A stretch of 64,000 bases of DNA from the NCBI RefSeq assembly GCF_000182565.1, contig NW_015971555.1:1-64000 (forward strand). The letters are read 5' to 3'. The DNA comes from Spizellomyces punctatus DAOM BR117. Lineage: Eukaryota; Chytridiomycota; Chytridiomycetes; Spizellomycetales; Spizellomycetaceae. The position numbers and the translations under genes are program-made. Of the stretch, positions 55,704 to 64,000 are shown in pieces; positions within the stretch are counted from its first letter, which is position 1, and each line of letters begins with the position of its first letter. The notes beneath the pieces are model-generated. The model ran no database searches. It had not been told where the DNA came from and was given only the letters and a program-made list of their open reading frames with translations.

Positions 55704-58700
55704 ATGTGGAAGGCTCTACTCCTCCTCGCCTATCTGGCCCTCAGTTGCCAAACGGTAGCGGCTGGTTCGTGGGGTACTACCACCTCGAAACCGGCTACGA
55801 CGAGGTTCGTGCGCAGTGGTACCAAGAATTTAGTGGCAATCACTTACCTGGTGGCTGTAAATGCTGTGTTTGCTGCCGTGTCTACTCCATCCTGTGCACC
55901 ATCCTGTACTTGGTCGGGCCATTGTTGGAATGATGTATGCACCACTTGGGATGATTGCGATGGGGATATGATTTGTATAAATGGACGATGCGGTACAAAT
56001 AATTGCCCACCGTCAATCAGCACCGCTGCCCCGGTACCTACTGGTTCTCCCGGGTCATTTGGCTCGAACACCACGACAACTGTGCAACGGGTGCTCATCT
56101 TGACTACCACTACCGCGGACGTTGAAGCCCCAAAGACCACATTGAACTCTTATGGAATTCCCTATACAATCTTGCCCATTCCCCAGGCTGGATACCCCGG
56201 ATTGCTCCCTCTAGAGGATGCCCAGGGCAATGCGCTATTCTCTTTGCTGATTATTCAGCCAGGTCAAGTGCAATACGACTATTCCGGAGTATGGAGGTCC
56301 GCCTTGACAGATGCGCAATGGACGCAAATCAAAAGGTATGGGTAGATGAAGTTTTATCTACTACGGCACATTGAAGATACCCGAACATGGACGTATAACT
56401 AAAAATGTAATCGTTTGACCGCAGTTTTGAGATTAAACACCGAGTGCGCCGGATCACTCTGGATGACTCCCCAGTCCCAGAGCATGGTGTAGTCATAGCC
56501 AATCCCACGGTCTTCGGATGCTGTAACGCCGGAGTACATACCAGCTCTCACTTGTAGCATGTCGACAGCAGAGACTCACTCATGTCACCTTTAGGTGACC
56601 CAAAACTTAAAAATCAAACTGAATCCAGAATTGGTGAAATCCGGTGTCGTGGACGGAGCATCAGTGGCGACCACTGGTGCGTACGACTTGGAACGCCTGG
56701 GATGTTAATGCCATTATGCGCATCCTAACACTACTCATAGGTCTCTTTCACTACCCTGTGACTGTGACAAATACCGCTACAACGACGGCATTTGCACTGC
56801 TCGACCCCAGCTCTGACCAAAGTTTCCCTACACAAACTGCTGTTGGCGTGGTACGTTCTTGTTTTTAAACAAATTCACGTTTACTAGCTCATCGCAAACT
56901 TCAACCGCTCGAAGATCATAAATTACCCCGATGGACGGCAGCAAATGGCTTTCTACATGGCATTTGGTATAGCGAAAGACCAAGAGTACATTTCAAGTAA
57001 TGCCAATGAAAAAGCTAATGGAAAATCTACTTTTAGGATGGTGGTCCACGACATCAATGTGGCTTGGTCACATATATGTATCTTGGGGAAGTCGCCAACT
57101 ATATCAAGGATTTCGGCGTATTTACTTGTCCTTGCAGGTAAACTATCCATTGATGCTCGCATTGGCCAGGCACTTTTTACGACAAATATTCTCGATTAAG
57201 GTGGACGATCTCTTCCTTTCTACCCAAGTTTCTACCACCCTCGACTATCGCTTGACTACAGCTGACGTTAGTGGAGTTATTGCATGGCAAAACAACATTA
57301 ACACCCGGCTCCCTGCTGGTTCAAAGTTGAAGCTTCTTCTCGGGTACAATGGCAATGGTGTGGTGGCACTGGTTGCCCCGAATCTGGACCCAGATCTCCC
57401 AGAGTCAGAACCGAACTATGCATTGATTAAACCACTTGGCACGGGTACCAACCGTTGGCCTGCAAACGCAGCAACTTTCAAAACTTTCACGGATGCAATG
57501 ATGCGAAAAGATGCTCTATACACCAACATGCTCAAGACTACCAGTATCAGAGATGCTTTCTTCTGGTGTAGTCACACTTACACTCACGAGGGCCTTGATG
57601 ATGCAACGTGAGGAGTGCATATACTTGCAGTTACCCCAACACAAACGTATTCACACTCTTCTTACAGTCGTTACGATGTTGATAACGAACTCTCGTTCAA
57701 CATCCAGTTTGCAAAACTCTCTGGCCTTTACACTGCAGCCGTTCACTCCAGCAAGTCAATGATCACTCCCATGGTGGGTGCTGATCCCCTTGTATGAAAA
57801 CGCAAGTTGCGCATATTGGCTGAATGAATAACAATCGTAGATCACCGGTTTGCACAACGGCGACGCCCTAGCATCCCTTGTTGCCAACGGTATTACGTCT
57901 GTGGTCGGAGATACCACTCGCACAGATTGCACAAATCAGACCTACCCGTACCACCCATGGATTAGTACAACGGCTAGCTCAAACTATAACGGCTACACAG
58001 GTAGGGTATCCAGTCGGCGGCTCCTAAGTGTTACAATTGATCTCATTGCTGGTTGGATACAGTCATCCCACGCCAGGCCACTGTGATCTACTTCAACTGC
58101 AGCACTCCGGCGCAAGACATTGTCTTGTACAATAACATGTACCAGGCGGTTCAAGGTGTAAAAGACTGGAACTATCTGCTATATGACTATGAGACGGAGC
58201 GCGTGGTTGCTCTGCTCATGCAGCTCAGGCATGATGGATACATGTTTCACCAGGTCGGTTGGCTGCCAATGCTCCTTCGCTTTCAACATGGTCCCCGTCT
58301 GGCGGTTAGATCCTGACATGTACACACTGCAGGCAAATCTGCGGAACGCAGATCTCCCCGCCGTCACTATGAAATATGGTGGACAAACCGGCAAGTTCGG
58401 CTTGCTGCAACAATGGACTGAAAGCGTCATTGGTCGCTTCATGCAGCTTGTGAGATGGCCGATCATCTCACCCCACATGGATGGTGGGTTCTCTTTTGTT
58501 TCCTTGGCCTGTACACGTCTCAAATCTCATCTCATGTACGTTCAGATCACACAACTGCCTTCTTGGACCGTGTAAAACGCGATGCTTGCAACGCTGCAGT
58601 TACTTTAACCAAGAATGCGACCCACTTACTTGGCTTTTCCGTCCGAGCTGCTGGATCTTGCACGGTGCCAGTGAGCGTCCCGGGACCAGTAGCAAAAGAT

Positions 58701-58820
58701 TCCAGCAATGCAGACTGTAAGTTTGAGCAGCTGGGTATTGATCCGCTCACAGTCTGGGTTCCAGTAGCTGCCAATGCTGCGGCACGGACATTTGCGTTTG
58801 CTCCCGCTGTCAAAATGTAG
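55704..58820 (+). CDS. Secreted Agd3-like polysaccharide deacetylase
   Basis: A multi-exon gene for a secreted protein. The signal peptide is MWKALLLLAYLALSCQTVAA. A Cys-rich N-terminal module follows (CAPSCTWSGHCWNDVC, CDGDMICINGRCG), then a Thr/Ser/Pro linker and a long N-terminal domain (FEIKHRVRRITL). The deacetylase domain has DDLFLSTQ, FFWCSHTYTHEGLDDA, SKSMITP, ITGLHNGDALASL and TVIYFNCSTPAQD. These motifs are those of fungal Agd3, which removes acetyl groups from galactosaminogalactan; HTYTHE holds the metal-binding His residues. About eight short introns are needed, for example at 56,336-56,424 and 57,780-57,840. The C-terminus ends AARTFAFAPAVKM. The substrate in this organism is unknown; a cell-surface or biofilm polymer is likely. 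Confidence 0.8.
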
Positions 58821-59420
58821 CTGCCTCAGACCTAGAGCTGACATCTTAAATATAAGACATTGAGTTGCTGAGAGTACATTGCCCTTTTTCAATGGCCGTG
58901 CCAGCGTACCAAAAGCTTATTTAAACTATCAAGTAGATAATCACTTGCTTGTCCATATTCTTTACATGATGCCATCCATACAATGATTCACCCATTAATG
59001 TACCTTACACAATAATTTTAGGACAAACTACAGAACCTAACTATACTGGATGTTTTGACTTGCAGCCGACACATTTCGGCTAGTAGACTACCATCAACAT
59101 CGCTAGCGAACTTACACTGCATTTCATTTCCGTCCTTTCAGCTCCGTCGTGGCGTGAGCAATTGCCCAAGCCATACAATTTAAGATCTGCCCTATCAATA
59201 CTAGTGAAAATATCCGTCCTTCACTACCCTTACCAGTCACTTGTAGTAAGCAGTTTCAATGCTCCTGCTCAGTTCCGCGGTTGCCTTTACACGTGAAGCA
59301 TATCCTATATATAGCACCATTCTGGGATTACCTCAGGATTGCAAGATACACGAGCATCTTATTTTCTGACGACGCTGCTCTAGCACTTCCTTGGGAAGCG
59401 CTTGCATTACCACATTCGCG
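58821..59420. other. Spacer before the large membrane protein gene
   Basis: 600 bases with no recognisable gene or repeat. It should contain the 3' end of the deacetylase gene and the promoter of the next. TATATATAG near 59,309 is a possible TATA element about 110 bases upstream of the ATG. Confidence 0.4.
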
Positions 59421-62400
59421 ATGACGGATTCTCCGAATCCAGGTTCGCCGAAAGTCTTGGGCGGGCAACGTGGCGGTCCTGCGGCTGCATCTACGCCCTT
59501 TTATCGCGGATCGGCTGCAAGCTTGCCAAATCTAGCCGTACCATCTCCTTTAGGAAGCCCGGCCCCCCAAAGACGCAATGCCACGCATGCCGACAATTCA
59601 ACCTCGAATCAAGCGAGCGAGGTTGACTTGCAGGCACCGAGAATTTCTGATTCCAATGATGTGTCCACCCTCCACTCGAGGCGAAGAAGTTCGCTACATT
59701 CCATCAAATCCCTGTTCGCAAAGCCCAAGCTCTCCACGGTTCTCGATCGGCTCGGATATGCAACTTCTGAAGGACTTTTCTTCGATTCCTCCAATTTTAA
59801 TGCCACCAAGATCACCAGTTTTGGCATGTATTTAGCTGAGGATGTCAGTGATCTAATCACAAAGCCAGAGGAATGGAAACCTGTTGATCTATTGGTCTTG
59901 AAATTCGAAGCACTTCGTGATCTACATGCCAGTCCACTGGGAATAAAGTTGGCCCAAGAAGAAGACGTGGAGGAGCCTGCATCGAATAGGGAACCTGAGG
60001 AGAACAGAAGCAGCTCCAATTCTGTTGTCACTGACGTACGTAAAAATGCTTTCACGGTCTCCTGGTGTAATTGAAAGAAGGGATCTTATATGGCGTATCC
60101 TAATATTGAGTATGATTTAGTCGACAGGAACAACTCTCGACGGTCGTAGGCGTCGATCATTCTCGTCTGAGAGCATCCGGTCTGTCTCGTCAAAGAAGAG
60201 CACTATTTCACGAGTTTCTAAGCTCTGGCGCTCGCGGTCCGCAACTTCCCTCGCTAATCTCGCTGATGGACCACCTTCAGGTCTACCTGTACCCCTTTTT
60301 GATACCTTTCGCCGTAGTGTTCTTCGAAGAATATCGCATCTTATCCTGTCAATAGACGTATGTGAACTTTATCGGCTATATTCTCAAACTGATCGAGGGA
60401 CGGCCTCGAGTTTCACGCGATTTTTAGTGTCGTACCTCGCCGCAGGTCTAGCTACGATGCCCAGTCCAATTTCTGGGTTTCTCTTCACTGGGTTAAGGGA
60501 ATGGATTTTACTTCGGAAGGGCAACCCAAATAAGGTGGAGAAGCTTTTGAATGCTATTCGGGGAACAAAGGATGTGGGGTGGTCGGTACCGCTGATTTTC
60601 GTCGATGAGTATGGGATGAATGTATGGGATGACCTACGGGACATAATCAACGGAGTGATGCTTACAAACATCTTTTTCGACACCGACGGGACCCGAAGAA
60701 TTATGTTTGGGTGAGAGCTTTTGCAGAATGATTGCTCATCTGTCTCACATTACTTAGCATTGGTTCTGAAAACTAGAGCAGCGAGGTCATGGCTGACAAG
60801 TTTAACGACCAAGCTCTCCCTTGAAATATCTCTGCGAAGCGATTTCTTGGTACTAAATACTGAAATGGTTGCCTGCCCTCCACAGCAGTTGCCTGCAGCC
60901 CTAGTGCGTGCACATATACACTGGGCCGGAGGACTAAATTTTGTTGCATGGTACTCTGGAAGCTCACGATTTGACGCCCTGGCAGACGTTCAACCACCTG
61001 CATATCGCGACTTGGGGGAGGATGGTATTTTTGAGATGACAAGTCATGCAGACATACTCCGTTGTCGCGACATAGTGGAGGTCAACGTATCGTCTCTTCG
61101 AAATAAGGGTCCTTATCGAATTACAGCGGATCTTTGGAACCGTATTTTTAACGATCTATCTGATATCCCGAACGACCTTATTGATGCTTTGGGCGACTGG
61201 ATGGAGGGGTGTGAGCAGTGGTCGGAATTCGATGGCGCAATCTACTATAAACCTTTGCTGCCTGAACTGCCATGTTATCTAGAGATTGACCATTGCCCCT
61301 CCCGTGAAGACAATTCTGGAAGTTTGAGTGATGCCATCCCTGATGCAGCACCTTCTGTGACATACTTTGGAGTGGATTGGTATGGTTACAGCAGGCGAAC
61401 AGCTGTTGCTAATGCCATCCAGAGCGTTATGTTCGAGCTCCTGGATAAACAGCTTCTGGCCTCGGCCCGATACAATATTGATCTCAGCGATCAAAAAAAC
61501 CCTTCAAAAGAGCCCCTTGCACAATTTGACACTCTTATAAATGTCCTCGCTGGCATTATAAATAAACCGACAAATGCAACAAGGTGGGTCCTGTCACTGC
61601 CACGAGAAAGCTGCTCCGAGGCCATCATCGCTGCAGTTGCCGACCTCAAGAGTGACTTGCTGGACGAGCGAGCGCAGATCTGGCTACCGACCAAAGCGGC
61701 ACTTTTGGCAGGTGTCAAGGATCGGTCCCCGAATGTTCCTGTTTGGGCTGTGGCGGGAGTGCGAAATGGTACATTCCATATGTTTATCTCGGACAACCAT
61801 CCGCAAATCGGCGAAGCGGTCTTGCATTTGTATTTAAAATATAGATACGGATGGTCGACAGGTCAATGTCTATTGGCAGAAACGCTGATCAGGTACGAAA
61901 GCTTTCATTGTGCACACTGTTGAGACGGGATGAATGATCCTCATCACCACGCCTATACCTAGCGCCCAGCGGCGGGATTTGTCAGATCTTAGCTTGCCTT
62001 GCCCCGCCCGACTCATCTATCAGATTGATCATGCCTGCCCTTCTCAACTTCTCACCATTGTACGCGACGGCCCGAAAGCGCTAAAAGCGTTGGCAGTAGA
62101 CACTCGGCTAAGCAGCGGAGAAATCTCCTTCTTATCTGCACTGTGTCGGTACTTTAGTGTTCGATCCGAGTATTGGTTAATCGATCACAAACGTAAGTGC
62201 CAACCGTCTCTTGCTCATTTGGAAGGAGTAATAGGGAGTAACCGACATTCTTGCATGTAGGATACCTTGACAATGTGAGATGCAACCTTGCTGACGGCTA
62301 CGTACCTCGCAACGCGTTGGAAATGAGAATGGGACGCTATGTATCCCAGTGCACTCTTGACAACAATGGTGGTAAACGTCTTCTTGCGGTTGCAAGAGGT

Positions 62401-64000
62401 ATAACTTCTGAGTTACGAAAGAGAGGTGGGACGGTTCCTGTGAGTCCTGTTCTGGGCGGGCCAGGGGAGCTCTGGACACTATGCTATTTCTTTATGGTCT
62501 TCTGGAAAGCAGTGCGGCGAAATGCATACGAGGAGATTTTAGTGGCTCTCGAAGCCATGAATCCGATGTTCCTGCCTGAACGCGATCAAGTTGCGGTAGC
62601 TCTGGAGATGATAACTACAAACAGTAATCTGGTTACAATCTTTGGGATGAACAGTTTGTCAATGGCGGGTGCGCTACATCCACTGCTGAGGAAGGTGGCG
62701 GAAAGGGAGAAAAACAAAAGCATCCCGCAGGTCATGGAAACACACAAGGATGTAGAGGAAGCGACCACGCTGCAAACGGCAGTTTTCGAACCTGACGATG
62801 AATCAGCCGAGTTGTCTACGGTAGCTTTCGGGAAGAGCATTCTGAATGCATACATATTTGTTTATCCCATACTACTGGACATCATACTGGTTGTAACACT
62901 GGGTTCAGGTATCTTTGCGAGCGACAGGATGAGCGTCGACGTCCAAGAAAGCGCAAGTCTTGTTCTTCTTGGTAAGGCACCATTATGCGCTATTTAACAC
63001 TCTTTTCTCACGCACGAAATCTTCCATCAAGTAATGTTTCCGATAGTCGGTGCCGTCATGAACTCGATCGGGCGAACGGTTACTTACTACTTCTATCAAC
63101 GAAGTATCCCTGTAATGATTGCCGCATTTTACCGTCGGCTTGCCGCTGCCTGCCTCCTATTCACGGTATTTGGCATCATGCTTGGAGGTATAACATACTA
63201 TCGAACGGATGACCTGATCCTTGCTGGACTTACCCTCGTCTACGCAATTTCCTTTGGGTGAGCATTTGTATTCTATTTCATTCTGACGACTGCTTGCTGA
63301 ATCTTCTTGAAACCAGACTATTTATGATACTCTTTTGTGTGCTCATCATAATGCGAGACCCAGAAGAGTACTTTTTTAAATCACAAGGGCCGGCAGCTGT
63401 CATGAAAATGCTCCCAATCTTAATCCCAAATGCCTTTATCTGCCGTTTTGTCTTGAACGCTACTATTAATCCTTACATAATTTGGTCCATGTATGTGGGT
63501 TCCCTCATACTTTCAACAATCTACATGACATACTCGTACACGCGTATAGCGGCAGCATACCTTCGGTGGCCAGATGCGATCCATATCACACCAAGGGAAA
63601 AGATACTGGAGGCTTACGGGAAGCATCACCCTCCGCCGGAGCTACAGGCAAAGGAAGACGTATACACTTTCGGGCGGCGAAGTCGCAGATGGGAGCGTTT
63701 TGCTACGGAGTGGTTCAGCTCACAAGCGGAAGAAGCTCTGCGTACTAGAAGCAGGAAAACCGAACCTCTTGTTCGTAAGCGGCTTTCTAGTTGGTTCTGG
63801 GAAAAGCTCTTGATGGGCTGGTATATTCCGCGATCAGGGATCAAGCCACCAAAGCCATTTTCAAGCGAATGGGATAGCGTGGTTAAGCAAGCGATTGCAG
63901 AGTTGAAGAAAAAGTATACCGTCGAAAAGATCAATCGCGGTGGAATCTTGTTTGACAATGAGCTACCTGCAATATGCTTTGGCTTTCTATATTTCTTTAC
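59421..64000 (+). CDS. Large multi-pass membrane protein of unknown function, 3' end outside the window
   Basis: Starts at ATG 59,421 (TDSPNPGSPKVLGG) with a Ser/Pro-rich, probably phosphorylated N-terminus (SRRRSSLHSIKSLF). Exon 1 ends at 60,035 and exon 2 runs from 60,128 to about 60,712. Further exons lie at about 60,779-61,893, 61,950-62,194, 62,262-62,971, 63,032-63,259 and 63,317 onward. The first 900 residues look soluble (cytosolic), with DGYVPRNALEMRMGRYVSQC and PGELWTLCYFFMVFW. Then a membrane block: YIFVYPILLDIILVVTLGSG, LLFTVFGIMLGGITYY, LAGLTLVYAISFG, LFMILFCVLIIM, PNAFICRFVLNATINPYII and a last span cut by the window end. I do not recognise the family. Chitin-synthase motifs (EDR, QRRRW) are not present. 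Confidence 0.7.

Noticed and set aside
59421-64000. Chitin synthase
   Set aside because: The membrane block and size suggested it, but no glycosyltransferase motifs (DXD, EDR, QRRRW) are present in the readable part.
1-64000. CRISPR arrays, operons or bacterial transfer
   Set aside because: No spaced short repeats, no Shine-Dalgarno-led gene strings, and genes carry spliceosomal introns throughout.

Overview
The window looks like nuclear DNA of a fungus, most likely an early-diverging zoosporic (chytrid-type) lineage. Genes are split by short GT-AG introns, mostly about 50-80 bases. The gene set mixes typical fungal items (Sec2-type Rab exchange factor, Pho80/Pcl-type cyclin, Agd3-like secreted deacetylase) with genes better known from animals and protists (TRAX, hydroxyacid-oxoacid transhydrogenase, short-tailed myosin I, tripeptidyl peptidase II). 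The lineage is inference; the gene identities rest on motifs read directly.

Bases 1-13,171 are a nested graveyard of one Ty1/copia family plus one unrelated LTR-like unit. Two forward internal regions share a central 512-bp LTR (20-8,348). An inverted copy (8,568-10,822) and a second inverted LTR (11,853-12,584) sit inside the shreds of an older forward copy. The family has a primer site matching the anticodon arm of initiator tRNA-Met, a single gag-pol frame, and three forkhead-type GTAAACA boxes upstream of the LTR TATA box. No copy is intact.

Bases 13,172-22,832 hold a membrane sensor with a dCache-like ectodomain and no output domain (-), a decayed site-2 protease (+), a PlsC-type glycerol-phosphate acyltransferase with a 6-nt microexon (-), and VPS29 (+). 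Bases 22,833-26,768 are gene-poor, with pieces resembling His-Me finger (HNH-like) endonucleases. Bases 26,769-36,126 contain NAD-dependent glycerol-3-phosphate dehydrogenase (+), a Pcl-type cyclin (-) and a class I myosin (-). Bases 37,166-44,278 contain hydroxyacid-oxoacid transhydrogenase (-), an FGGY sugar kinase (-) divergent from TRAX (+), and an acidic orphan protein (-). Bases 44,796-53,062 contain Sec2 (-), a small secreted Cys-rich/Ig-like protein (-) and tripeptidyl peptidase II (-). Bases 53,627-64,000 contain an SH3 protein, a beta-trefoil protein, an Agd3-like deacetylase and a very large multi-pass membrane protein that runs off the end, all on +.

There are no operons. Functionally linked genes are GPD1 (makes glycerol-3-phosphate) and the acyltransferase (uses it), although they are 6 kb apart. 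Myosin I, Sec2 and VPS29 all serve membrane traffic, and the SH3 protein may too.
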